DNA of 64,000 bases from NCBI GenBank assembly GCA_034638255.1, contig JAWPGT010000001.1, forward strand, positions 124,001 to 188,000, given 5' to 3'. The position numbers were made by a program, and so were the translations under genes. Below the pieces are notes generated by a model. The model was not told the origin of the DNA. It searched no databases and saw only the letters and a program-made list of their open reading frames with translations. Source of the DNA: Coprinus comatus. Lineage: Eukaryota > Basidiomycota > Agaricomycetes > Agaricales > Agaricaceae. Shown here one piece after another: positions 24,150 through 35,515 of this stretch (position 1 is the first letter of the stretch; every line of letters starts with the position of its first letter).

Positions 24150-24973
24150 TTAATCCATTCTGCCCTTCAATTTACGGGTGATAACCTTATCCTTCGTACT
24201 GGAGCAAGGTGAGCGATATGATCATTAACGAAATACTGAACGACATACATCACATGGACGACGGCACCCCAGCCGGAATAAGCATCACGATCAACGGCAT
24301 TCAGCAATGTTTGCGAAATCGTTTCAAAAAGATCCTCGGGTTCCAAGTCCGGCTCCCATAGACCTTCAGCAACACCGTATAGTTTCGTGCTCGCCGTGCC
24401 AGCCACTACAAAATCCTTTGCAAAGTTGATACAGCCGATGAGATCTGTTGCAGCAATGAATGGCTTCAACCCTCCTGTAGGTGTCTTGGACAGTCCTGCG
24501 ATGACTGGCTCGATGAAGTATGGACCAAAGCGATGTTCATATAGCGTCGACGAAACGAGGTGGGCAAATGCTTCTGGTTCAATCTCTCGCTCTTCTTTTA
24601 TTGTGTACATGTTCACACGAAAGCGAAAACGCTCTCGACTACATGATAATCAGGGTAGCTCCAGAGCAGTCAGTTGATAGAGCACATACAGGGTAGTGAC
24701 ATCGGTGCCCAAGCCTGGTAGTCCAAGATAGATGCGGTCTGTAACTGGGAAGACCTTCAGAGAAATTGAGGTTATTGTAACTTGAACGAGGAGACGACCT
24801 ACTCTCTGGAAGTTAGATGAGATACCTAATGCCTGATTACCCAAACGTAGATCAGAGGCAATGGCTACACAGTCTTTGCCCACCATGGCTATGACGGAGC
24901 CACCGTTGTAGTCCATAATTGACTGGTATTAAAGTCAGTACATGGTATGTAGGCAAACGACTGTACGCACCAT
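24150..24973 (-). CDS. PUP3: 20S proteasome subunit beta-3
   Basis: Non-catalytic beta-3 subunit of the 20S core. The start codon ATG at 24971-24973 is the last codon of its exon. A 47-bp intron (24924-24970) follows, and exon 2 continues [18 protein letters not shown], giving the usual MSIM-YNGG opening. Further motifs are [79 protein letters not shown] and [12 protein letters not shown] last intron hides the C-terminus; joined, it reads [16 protein letters not shown], stop 24150-24152. The residues after the conserved GGSV lack the catalytic Thr, as expected for beta-3. It shares a 167-bp promoter with the divergent MoaA-MoaC gene. Confidence 0.95.
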
Positions 24974-25040
24974 GTTTGCGTTGAAGGTATGTGATGTGCG
25001 ATATATTGCGCGTCCATATCTGACGCGTCGTCTGTCACAT

Positions 25041-25048
25041 TGACGTCA
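25041..25048. promoter_or_regulatory. Palindromic CRE (TGACGTCA) in the PUP3 / MoaA-MoaC divergent promoter
   Basis: A full ATF/CREB palindrome sits about midway in the 167-bp spacer between the two start codons. An ACGCGT (MCB-like) core lies at 25023-25028. I see no Rpn4-type GGTGGCAAA element, the usual yeast proteasome-gene signal. Confidence 0.5.
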
Positions 25049-25140
25049 CAGGATCACGCTGTGGGGTGTCTTCCGCACCATGCATTCCCTCTACCCGAGC
25101 CCTTCCCTGATGGGCTGCCGCAATATCAACCCCAACCACC

Positions 25141-27203
25141 ATGTTCTGCACTTCACCAGCCAAACGTCTACTGACATCGTTGGCACGCACTAGCGCAAAG
25201 GTACTTGGTTGTCCACCTCTAATTTGCATCATCTCATAGTACAAAGGCCAGGATAGATGTCATCGACTCGGAGAAACCCTTCAATCGCATGTTCATCGAT
25301 ACTTTTAACCGGGAGCACAACTACTTGAGAATATCATTGACAGAACGTTGCAACCTTCGATGTGAGTAGCTCAAACAACATATATCTACATATGTAACAT
25401 ACACCAGGTTTTTACTGTATGCCGAGCGAAGGAGTGCCGCTTTCACCGGACGGGAAACTCATGACAAACGAAGAAGTCATACGACTGGCTACTCTATTTG
25501 TGAAGAACGGTGTAACCAAAATTCGCTTGACCGGGGGTGAACCTACGGTTCGCAGGGGAATCATGGAACTAATGTGTGCGTCAAAGTCTTGTGGTCCTAT
25601 ATATACCCAACTTACTGTATGACAGCCGAATTCAATCATTTGAAGCAATACGGTCTTAAATCTTTGGCTATGACAACCAACGGGATCGCTTTGCATAGAC
25701 GTTTACCTGCCTTCGTTGAGAACGGCCTTACCCATCTGAATCTCAGCTTGGATACACTCGACCCTTTCAAGTTTGAGCTTATAACTCGGAGAAGAGGCCA
25801 CGACGTTGTATTAAAGGCACTTGACACTGCACTCAATCTACCTATTGAAACCGTTAAACTCAACGTCGTAGTTATTCGAGGCTTAAATGATGCCGAAGTT
25901 CTCGACTTTGTCGAACTAACGAGAGACAAACCCATTTCTGTTCGCTTCATCGAGTTCATGCCTTTCACTGGTAAATGTGTTGTTCAGCATGGTGAATTAC
26001 TCTAACCGTCACAATAGGGAACAAGTGGGACAAGAAAAAAATGATTCCATCCTTCGAATTGCTCGAACGCATTTCAGAGAAATACCCGGGTGTACAACGG
26101 GCATCTGATGAGCTTAATGACACTGCACGGTCGTGGCTCATACCAGGATTCAAAGGGAGCTTTGGCTTCATCAGCAGCATGTCCGATCACTTTTGTAGTA
26201 CTTGCAACAGACTACGGCTCACGGCGGACGGACAAATTAAAGTATGTGTTTAGTCTTTTTATTTCAGTGATAGGGTGGGTTGAGGTAAAAATAAACTAGG
26301 TCTGCTTGTTTGATCCAAAAGAAATCTCTCTGCGAGACCTCATGAGATCAGGTAGTTCAGACGAAGAGCTATCACAGGTTATACGCCAAGCGGTGCTTGG
26401 GAAAAAAGCAAAGCACGCCGGCATGGAAAATATCGATGTGGTTACGAACCGACCGATGATACTAATAGGTGGTTAGAGATCCTTGATGATACCAATGTAC
26501 AGATTATACCTACCTAATGCATATACTTTTGTCATTAGGTCAACCTAAAACACAATACATTCCTCAAGCAAACTTGATACCTCTACCTTTCCCACCCCGG
26601 CAAGCTTGGCTATGGAATGCCCGCGCATACAGTACTCAACGAGAACTAACACACCTCGACGTTCATGGGCGAGCGTCTATGGTTGACGTGTCCGAAAAAT
26701 CACCTACAAAACGGTCTGCGACAGCCACAGGACGTATATATATCACCAAAACAACATATGAACTCATAACGTCGACTTACCCTTATAATACGGAAATATC
26801 TCCTGAGAGTAAAGCTGTCGAAAAGGCACGACGAAAAGGAGATGCTCTGACTATTGCTCAGCTCGCTGGGATTATGGGAGCAAAGAAGACCTCAGATCTT
26901 ATTCCTCTTTGCCATCCATTATCGCTGTCTAAAGTGAATGTGAAGTTGGTTCCGGAAGAGCCTTTCGAGGATTCTAATCCATCGGTTGCAAGAAATAGAT
27001 ATAGTGTAGCTTGCACAGCTACTGTAACTTGTGAAGGAAAGACCGGCGTGGAGATGGAAGCTTTGACAGCTGTATCAATCAGCTTGTTAACTGTATGGGA
27101 TATGTTAAAAGCCGTCGCTGGCAAGGATATGGAAATTGGGGAGATTGTGGTCAAGGAGAAAAAAGGTGGTAAAAGTGGAGACTTCAACAGGGTTTCGCCA
27201 TAA
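25141..27203 (+). CDS. Molybdenum cofactor biosynthesis MoaA-MoaC fusion (cnxABC/MOCS1 type)
   Basis: Makes cyclic pyranopterin monophosphate from GTP. Start [20 protein letters not shown] at 25141, a basic leader suited to mitochondria, then a 46-bp intron to 25246. The MoaA part has the radical-SAM motif CNLRCFYC completed across an intron at 25362-25407. It is followed by [32 protein letters not shown], and the second cluster [19 protein letters not shown]. The frame then reaches NRPMILIGG and a TAG at 26474-26476. A splice from 26469 or 26472 to 26538 removes that stop and joins MoaC in frame. MoaC includes [50 protein letters not shown] and [20 protein letters not shown], stop 27201-27203. 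Filamentous fungi are known to fuse these enzymes (A. nidulans cnxABC). Confidence 0.92.
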
Positions 27204-27256
27204 GAATCCACCTTACATTAAAAAAAATTGACCTTAGACAAAATTACAAACGATCT

Positions 27257-27797
27257 TTAGGCTTCTACGAATGCTTTCAATCCTGTTAGTATCTCCCCTT
27301 CAACCAATCGACTGACTTCCTTTCCCTGTAAAATAGTCGTTAATATACTCCAATAACAAGATAACAAAGGAGGGACTCACATTGTCCATCTTGACAATCG
27401 TTGGAATGCTCTTCAAGTCCCAAGGTTCCTTGCGGAAGAGATTCGATGGCGCTTTCCACCTGAAGAAGGTGATAGATCATCGATCATCCATAAGTTCTAG
27501 CGAGAAATCTTACTATCATACTCACTGAGGTTTGTCTCCAACATAGACGATCAAAGCATTCGGTGCATCCGGTTTGTCAAAGGTATCTTTTACAAGATCC
27601 TCAACGTCGCGGCAATCCTGTACAACACACTTGGTATGAGAAAAAACAAGGTTTCATCGTTTGATTATCAGTCGACTGTATACCGGACACCATAACTGGC
27701 CATCCACAGGAGAAGAGTAGAATATTATGAACTTGTCAGGGACTTGTGTAAGTGCATGTGGTCCGATTGAACCGATGTCGGCGCTGTAAAGAGGCAT
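27257..27797 (-). CDS. TXNDC17-like thioredoxin-fold protein
   Basis: Small protein of roughly 117 residues starting MPLYSADIGSIG at 27797. After FIIFYSSPVDGQLWCP an intron leads to DCRDVEDLVKDTF, so the active site reads WCPDC, the motif of the TRP14/TXNDC17 (DUF953) group. Later blocks are ALIVYVGDKPQWK, WDLKSIPTIVKMDNGKEV and SRLVEGEILTGL, with a cis-Pro in the usual SIPT position. Likely a cytosolic disulfide reductase. No signal peptide is seen. It is convergent with the MoaA-MoaC gene, with 53 bp between the stop codons. Confidence 0.85.
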
Positions 27798-28214
27798 GAC
27801 TGGTTGACAAATGATCGATGTTAATGTGAGAACGAAAAGGTAAATGATGTTGAATGTGTAATGACGATGACGACATTGTCACTGCTCTGTGCATCATAAT
27901 ATAGTGCATTCCCTCATGGCTCTGAAGAATGTTCTGAAGGACAGTATATTGTCGGTTAAGCTACGTTCAGAACTATTGCGAACAAGGTGAGGAATCGACC
28001 CAGGAAACCTGCCCTTGGAACTCGGATATAGATATATAAAGATATTAAGCAAAATCACCCCTAAAATTTGAAATGCACGAAGAAAACCAACAACGTATCA
28101 AAAAAAGAGTTCTTGTGGAAGTGTCCCATGGCTAATGGATAAAAAAATCTACTTGAGGGCGTAAAAACAGACGTGACTACATGCAACCCACTTTCAACCT
28201 GCAAAACTGGAAAC

Positions 28215-29792
28215 TTAGTAAGAGTTTCCGTAACCTCCGTAGGAGCCACTGGATCCACCAGTACCATAGGAGCCCCAGGAAGTAGGTTGGCTGGCATGAG
28301 GGTTAGCATAGGTATTCCAGTTGTTGTTGTTTCCGGGAACGAGACCCCACGAGGACTTGCACTAGGAAAAACAGGCAAATGGTCAGATCGTAGGCTCAAG
28401 ACACTATTCAGCAAGTTACTCACCCTGCCAAGGCATTCGGAGAGAGCAGTCTCACGAACGACTTGAGTCTCGGTAGCAGTAGCAGTAGCGGTAGCGGTAG
28501 CAGTTGAGAGATAAGTCACAGTTTGCAATTGGGTCTGGTTCTCAGTAACCGTGGAAACGTGAGTAGCAACTTGAGTCTTAGTCTAAAATTACACGAATCA
28601 ATATCAATCTTTCAATAACTTTGAATGTTGTGATCGCTTACCCTATCAACGGTTTCAGTTGCAACCCATGTTTTGATGTAAGTTGTTGGCTGTACAACTG
28701 TGCTGATAGCAGTCACGGTCATGAAGTCGGTCATAGTCTCAGTCCTAGTAGCTGTTTGGAGATGTGTGATCTGGTCCGTGACAGTAGAAGTGGCAGTTTC
28801 GACAAGAGTCTTAGTCTATACCAGCCATCAGATTGACTTCTCAAAAGAACAGTAATTCATTCTTACATTGTCAATGACCTTGGTAACCTCCCAGGTCTTG
28901 ATATAGGTGGTCGGCTGGAAGACAGTCTTGACATCCGTCTTTGTGAGGAAGGCGGTCTCAATTGACTTAACCGTTTCAGTGGCAGTGTTAGTCAAGGTGT
29001 CTGTGCGAGTGTATGTGTTGACAAGCGTCTTGGTCTCAGTGGCAGTGAGAGTGTGTTCTTGAATCTTGGTCTTGTCAATAATCTCGGTGGAGACCCAGAC
29101 ACGGGTGGTAGGAACAACATGTATAGAAGTGAACACCTGAGTTTGAGTCAAGACCTTAGTCTGAGTTTGGTGAACAACAACTGTGGTGGGAACCACTTTA
29201 GTCTGCGGAAAGAATGTCAGAAAGATTATGCCAGCAAATGGTGCATGAACCAACCTGTGTAACATGGACCGTCTTCGTAACAGTAACGGGTTGGACGTTA
29301 TGGCAGTTGTTGTTGTTGTTGTAGCCGCCGTAGTTGTTCCCACTAGGTTACATATGAGTCCATAATATTAATAAATTCATTTGAAATATCGCTTACTTGT
29401 TGATGATGATCGTAGCGTAACAACCCTGAACGACGGGTTGATACTATAGGAGAATATTTATCAATATCATATTTGGATTTTTTAATCAACAATTTTCGAG
29501 GACTTACCCATGACAAGGGAACACACAAACCATCAGCTTGTTTTTGATGGCCATAACCACATTGCAAGTCCTTGTAGCCACCACTGCTCCAGGATTGGTA
29601 GGGCATCACCTGGTAGAAATCTGAGGAAGGGGCCTGTGTGGGTTGGGGAGAGCCTCCATTGTTGAGGGCTTGTACCTCCGGTGCAGGTGTAGCAGTGGGA
29701 GGTGCATCAGTTACCGGCACCGAAGAAACGCCATTTACGATTTGGCCAGCCGCAGCCGCGATGAGGGAGAGACCGAAGAATGTTGACTTCAT
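28215..29792 (-). CDS. Secreted Thr-rich (mucin-like) repeat protein
   Basis: Starts MKSTFFGLSLIAAAAGQIVN at 29792, a clear signal peptide. A Pro/Ala-rich segment and a small Cys region follow (LQCGYGHQKQADGLCVPLSW, CYATIIINKCG). Then a long stretch is rich in Thr and Val with repeated units containing TTYIKTW, V-D-(N/R)-TKT and TATxT. Introns fall at the start of successive units (just before TKV/TKT), suggesting growth by exon duplication. A hexanucleotide repeat near 28470-28505 encodes alternating Thr-Ala. The C-terminus is Gly/Ser/Tyr/Asn-rich (CKSSWGLVPGNNNN, ending GGYGNSY at 28215). No GPI signal is evident. Probably a heavily O-mannosylated wall or matrix protein; no specific function can be named. 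Confidence 0.72.
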
Positions 29793-30247
29793 GATTAAAG
29801 AGAGTGATATAAAGCAAATAAACAATATCCAAAGGTGAAGGGTAAAAGCGGTCTACGCTGACTGTCTTGCAGTAGGTATCAAGAGGGTAGACGTTCTGTT
29901 TGCCACGATGAGCAAGTACTAAAGAAAGTTGATAGAAACTTACCACGAAAAAATGAAAGGAAAGAGAAAGAACGAAGAACGACGAACGAAAGGGAGATGG
30001 GTGAGGAAGGAAGAGGGAAGATGGGATTAAGAGGTATTTGAGCATTCGACAGGCTGATCGGTCTTCCACCTCGCAACCATTGACATTTACATCACCTCAC
30101 ATCAACCATCTCGGTCAAATGATGGGTACCAACATTCTCATATGCGTACTGTACTCCCATTGGCCCATCATATGTGTCGCATTTTCAACGAATCCCAAGC
30201 TGTGGATCTATTAAAAAACCACCCCCATATATATTTACATCTATCCA

Positions 30248-33200
30248 TTACGAAGAGGACAGCCTCGGATGTGACAATGATAATGGTACCGCTCCTGGCG
30301 CAGTTGCACGCCTGCCAAAATCGCCATGTACATCCAGTAAAATCTTAAGAGCATTCCTAGCTCGTATTTGTGCCAGTTCGTCAGGACGGCTTGTAAGAGC
30401 CGTGGTGACTTTGGGAGCATCCTCTTGCCAAGGGAACTAAATGGTTTACTATGTCAGTGTCATCACTAATCAGACATATCATATCAACTCACTGGGAACT
30501 GAGCAACGAAGCATATTTATAAGCAACATCGATGATAAAATAAGAAAGATCACCACGCACCGTTGTTTTCAGTGTTTCATATCCTATACAGTACTTTGTT
30601 AGATTCCGATGATTGGTGCGTCCAACTAAATAGAATACCTAGTAGCGTAAATCCGAATTGAGGGCTGCTCCGGATTATGCGAGCCGGTCCACCCTTGAAA
30701 AGTGCCCGGAATCCTTCTTCACGGTCTATTTGAAGTCAGCGTCCGCATTTTCTGACTCAGACGAAGACTTACAGATCTTCACGAACGCATCACGAAGACC
30801 AGCATAGTTGGTTTGTCCCTTTCTGGCTTCGACTTGCAAACGGGTCTTCACGACATCTGCAACACATCAGTTGTTGATGCGAGTGAAAGCGACACACTAC
30901 TTACCGGCAGGCGTTGTAAGGTACGCAGCCGGCATACCACTGGCAACAGAAGCTCCATCAGCCATTTGCTCATCATTGTTTTACCAAACGTACGCGATAG
31001 CAGCAGATGCCAGGGTCTCCATAAATGACAATTGTTTACCATTATATCCTTCTTGAAAGACATCTTTCTTGAGATGCGAATAGGCAGGGAAGTAGATAGC
31101 GGAGAAAGGAATATCACGCAATAGGCATGCAGTCGCGCCTTTATATAGTCCAAGAATACCCAGAGATCGAATTATATGTATAGCACCTTTGGGTTTTGCA
31201 CCATCTAATTTTGATGCTTCACCCTGAACTTGAAGACGGATTTTGCTATACAAGAGATAAGCACGGTCAATGAAAAGTCCGCCAGATGTAGTTGGTAAAA
31301 AAAAACTTACACAATCTCTAGAGGATTAGTGAAAACCTGGCACACTGACAATCAGTTTGACTTTCGAGCGACCATATTTGGTACATACGACTTGACATCC
31401 TCCAGCCAATCCACCAGCAACAAACTCCCAGAAGAGTTTTATCCGGCCTGTTTCGGGATCCATTGCTTTGCCACGTACAAGATCATTGACGGTCAATTTG
31501 ATAGCTTTCTCTGGTGCAACACCCTACGAAGAATCGTAACATTACGTTATACACAACTTGTACTGTAGATATAATGACTTACAACAAGCTGGGGACCAAG
31601 ACCTCGATAGAAACCAAGGAAACCTTCATTGCGGAAAATCTTACGGGCACAGTCCAAACTGTTCTTATAGAGAAGCTGGCCGACAACAGTTGAACGCTGG
31701 TTTTGCATTCTTCCAACCAAGGTGAGGATATTATATTGCATTTGTATAGCCTTACAACGCACCTGGTTTTCACTAGATGAAAGATATGTTGAGTGGGAAT
31801 TAGTAATTCAAATGTAATTTTACTTACCCATGTCAATAGGATAGACAATGGTTGCCCCAAATGCACCAGCGATACCTGCCTAAAGGTTTGAGGCTTAACC
31901 TGGAAGAGCTAACTAGTTGTGCATACCGCCGAGACCAAAGTTGTAGGACGAGTGCAAGAACGAGTTGAGGAATGTCTTCCCAACAGGCTTTGCAACTACA
32001 AATTCATCGTGGGGTGCTTTCCACTTGGGATCCAAGAGTTGCGCAAAATCAAGAAGTGTTAAACGTTGGCTAGCAAGTCCGCGACCAGCGAAGTGGAAAA
32101 TAATAGAAGCTTCCATAGGGGTAAATAGGGAATATCGAGAACTTGAGGCGGAATGGTTAAGGAAATCGGATTGGTCTATCCGGCCGTCTTTGCTCTTTGC
32201 GGTAGCTTCACGGATGATTCTAGAAGAGTGTGAACATATCTACAGAATGGGAGTATCGTTTTTTTTTCACCTCTCAACCATATCCATCTCTGAAATAGAA
32301 TGAGCATGCGCATTAGCTCAGTTGAATGAAACCCACCTTTAATAACATTATGAAAAGCCACAACTTCCGAGTAAGATATACGTTGTCCAGGTGTTAGTGT
32401 GCATAAAGTAGGTAGTCTATCTATAACGGCATCGGATAATTTATGTCCAGCAATTTCCTGGTAGCCGTTAGATAATGGTAGTCATTGACCAGGGAGGGAG
32501 ACGACATACTAGTATGATGCGTTTGAATTGGTCAGGAGAAATGTATCCATCCTGATCCTTATCTAGGTATCTGAAGGCCTGGCGAAGGCGTTCGCCTTGC
32601 AAGCCCTTCATCAGTTGAGTGAATTCATTATCTGCGACCAATAAGAACGAGCGGTTTTTCATAAAGGAGGTGATACGTACACCCCAGCACGTGTGCTCCA
32701 TCCTTCTTTCCGAGGTAAAGTTGAGTCCAGTCACTGAGAACAGTTTAGGAGTCTGCACCAGAGGGAAAGCACGGACATACCAATCAAAGTCGAAAGGAAT
32801 GGCGTCAGAATTGATGTTCGCGGAAAGAACTGTCTTGAATTCCTCAAATGTAATATAACCTGAATGGTCGCTACGGGGACATAATCAATACCATACCATA
32901 TTCAAGGTGACTTGAAGTGGTACTCACACATCAAAGTATTGAAACGCAATCCAGTAGTCGGCGTCTGGACGTTTCAGTAACGTTTCGAATATAGTGAAAT
33001 CCTCCCAGGAAACGAGTCCACGCTTCGAGGCATCAGCGACACGGAAAAGAATCGCGAACTGGGCGCGATTGATCTTTGTGAGGTCTCCCCTGGGTGCAAT
33101 TGCATTGACGAAGCTCTCAGGATCCAAGAATCTGAGTAGACCAATGTATTGTTATTTCTCTCCGACTGACGTGTACCATTCAAGCTCACTTTTCACCATT

Positions 33201-33365
33201 GATTATTTTCGCATTAGTATCGAACGTCCTCCGCCAGCGCTTAAGCTCATTCTCCGGGACAGCGACCGCGGTACGGACAGTCTGGATGGCCGAAGAAAGT
33301 GCAGAGCTCTTACCGTCTTTGGAATCTGCATGCACGGTGGGCAGCACGGGAGGCGAAGGGGGCAT
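30248..33365 (-). CDS. AGC1: Mitochondrial aspartate/glutamate carrier (AGC1/aralar type) with EF-hands
   Basis: Inner-membrane carrier exchanging aspartate for glutamate plus proton, part of the malate-aspartate shuttle. I start at the ATG at 33365 ([14 protein letters not shown]); the frame is open farther up but only with GTG. The N-terminal half carries EF-hand units: [35 protein letters not shown] and [11 protein letters not shown]. The C-terminal half has three carrier repeats with PX[DE]XX[KR] signatures: [31 protein letters not shown] and [18 protein letters not shown]. Each repeat has its matrix loop ([51 protein letters not shown]). It ends SHPRLSSS at 30248. Many short introns. The EF-hand plus carrier order is diagnostic for AGC, although Ca2+ control in fungi varies. 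Confidence 0.93.
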
Positions 33366-33536
33366 GGGGGTATGAGTCGGAGAGAGGGTATCCCAGCGAG
33401 AGAGAGGATGGCCTTGTAGTTGTCGGCCGGCGAAGTTTTTTGGTGCGGGGTTAAGCACGCTAGCATGCTATTTTCGGAACAGAGCCGAGATCACCCGGCT
33501 CCACGTCCCGCTTCCGGAGGACTATCTACAATGGAT

Positions 33537-35389
33537 CTACGTAGCGCTGCAGAAGGCAACTGAAGCAGGCAGTCGGAAGCTGATGCAGTACATCTCCTTA
33601 TTCGGTGCTACTGACCGGACCAAATGCAAACTCACATCTCCCTCCAACGACCCACCCAACTGTTCTTCCACCCGCTGTTTGTCCTCAGTATATCATCTAC
33701 CCATCATTTCAAAAAATCACATACCTGCCGAATATCAGCCTCCACCTTCTCCGGCTCCAACTCCCGGGTGAAGCAGTGGCAGTGCACCATGGGCATTATC
33801 TTATATACAGATTTTAGCCCATCCGCCGCTAAAATACCTCGGAATGCACTTAAAAATTCAATAGCACTATCAGGTAGGTTCATTACAAAATGACCTATGC
33901 GATTGCGGTTCGAAAGGTCGACTTCGCTTTGAGCGTTAGCTACCTCTTTCTGGGCCCGAACTCGACGTTTTTCCTTGTCTTGTTGCGTTCGGCTCAAAGG
34001 CGGTCCAGTGAAAGCAGCAAAGGGATCTTCGTAGACACGCCTCGCAATGGTGCGGATGAACTCTCGACCATCCTCACAAGATGCTCGAACTAATTCCGCC
34101 ACCTGTCAATAGATACCAATGAGTATAGTAGAATACACAGAGATAACTCCCCTAACCCCGTTGTCCTGGATATTCTTCTCCAAGAATCGATAACTTGCGG
34201 GGTTTAGATCGTTAGCGAGCACAGCGCAGCCTTTGCGTGCGGCGGGAACTGCAAATGGTCCTACCCCGGCGAAAACATCGGCAACAACATCCTTGGCGTC
34301 AAATTGTCGGACAAGTCTTTCATGCTCTGTATGCAATCGAGAGTTCCAATACACTTGCGAAAAATCAAAAGTGAATCGACAATCGGATTCGTGCTAACAC
34401 ATGTCAATACGTCGCTCCTCAGAAAAGAGATAACACAACACACATGCTCGACGACATAATCCGGTTCTCCGGCTATCATCTCCATCGTAAACACTCGAAA
34501 TTGATTGCTAATTGCATTCAGTTTGTTGACAACTGTCTTTATCTTCTTGTTTTTCTAAATTCTGATAAGAGACACCCGCGGAATTCGAACAAATACTGAC
34601 GCACATCGAGTATAAGTTGCCCAAACAAGTATTTGTATGGCAAATATTCATCCAATAGATTAACGTGCGCTATAAGATAACAATCAGCTCTTGTCAAGAT
34701 AACTGATACGCAACAGCTACCGATGTGACCTGTCATCGCAAAACCACTCGGCGCACCTTTACGAAGCTCCTTCGGCAATACCGTCTGCATGATATCATCT
34801 AGGGGAATTTATTAATGGCTAATGCAGAATACGCAATGGGACTACGGCATACCAGCAGTCCAGTAATCATAATCCAAGTCGATTTTATAATCAACTAAAC
34901 CATGTGCTTCTTGCTCTAAGTATTCTTCCGCCTCTCTGGAAATATCAGCTAGCTTGCAGAACATTAGGTCCAATGTATCCAATTAACAGATTGCATAAGC
35001 CCACTTTTCTTCGACATTCTTAGCAGTACCAAACGGTCACCGTTTGGATCTTGGGGATCTGATGCTACGCCTCGAATTTTCGGTAGGTCCATAAGAGACC
35101 TATGTATCCAATTTGTTAAGCGCGTCTCTTCGCTTGCATGATCGCATTGAACGTACGTCTTTAGTGCTTGAGCCTTTAAAATCTGCCCTGTTTTGCTTGG
35201 AGGTACGCGTGCAGCAAGTACGGAAAGAGTTTTTCTGAAATTTGACTTGTCCAGTACGTCTTTGGCACCATTGTACACTGGTGGAGACACATCGAGGTAT
35301 GGGTGGGTACCCATTGCGCGATGTATGGGACTTCGTACAAGAAAAGAAGAGAGAAATTGGTTGGGCTGGATTAGGCGGAACATCCACAT
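33537..35389 (-). CDS. TRM5: tRNA (guanine(37)-N1)-methyltransferase TRM5
   Basis: Methylates N1 of G37 next to the anticodon, preventing frameshifts. The longest ATG start is 35389 (MWMFRLIQPNQFLSSFLVRS), a basic, hydroxylated leader like a mitochondrial signal. A second in-frame Met at 35314 (MGTHPYLDVSPP) would give the cytosolic/nuclear form. Motifs include FRKTLSVLAARVP, GAPSGFAMTGHIAHVNLLDE, YKYLFGQLILDKN, VYWNSRLHTEHERLV, the SAM site VVADVFAGVGPFAVPAARKG, LANDLNPASYRFLEKNI, and FVMNLPDSAIEFL with the conserved NLP. The last exon, after an intron at about 33680-33727, reads VSLHLVRSVAPNKEMYCISF, ending at 33537. It is divergent from the TatD gene with 126 bp between starts. Confidence 0.94.
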
Positions 35390-35515
35390 GACATCTCGAT
35401 TTCCGATCAGGCAAACGGCTCAAAATGTATATTTGGCTTCCTCCTTCAGAATAAATAGTCTGACATCATCACCCATATTAATCCATGACAGCATCTGTAC
35501 ATCTACTCCTCAAAG

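Noticed and set aside
33366..33458. Longer N-terminus of the AGC carrier from 33458
   Set aside because: That codon is GTG. An ATG at 33466 is in another frame. The first in-frame ATG is 33365.
14755..34585. GGTTCGATTC-like strings that might mark tRNA T-arms
   Set aside because: All lie inside coding exons, and no matching acceptor stem or anticodon arm could be formed nearby.
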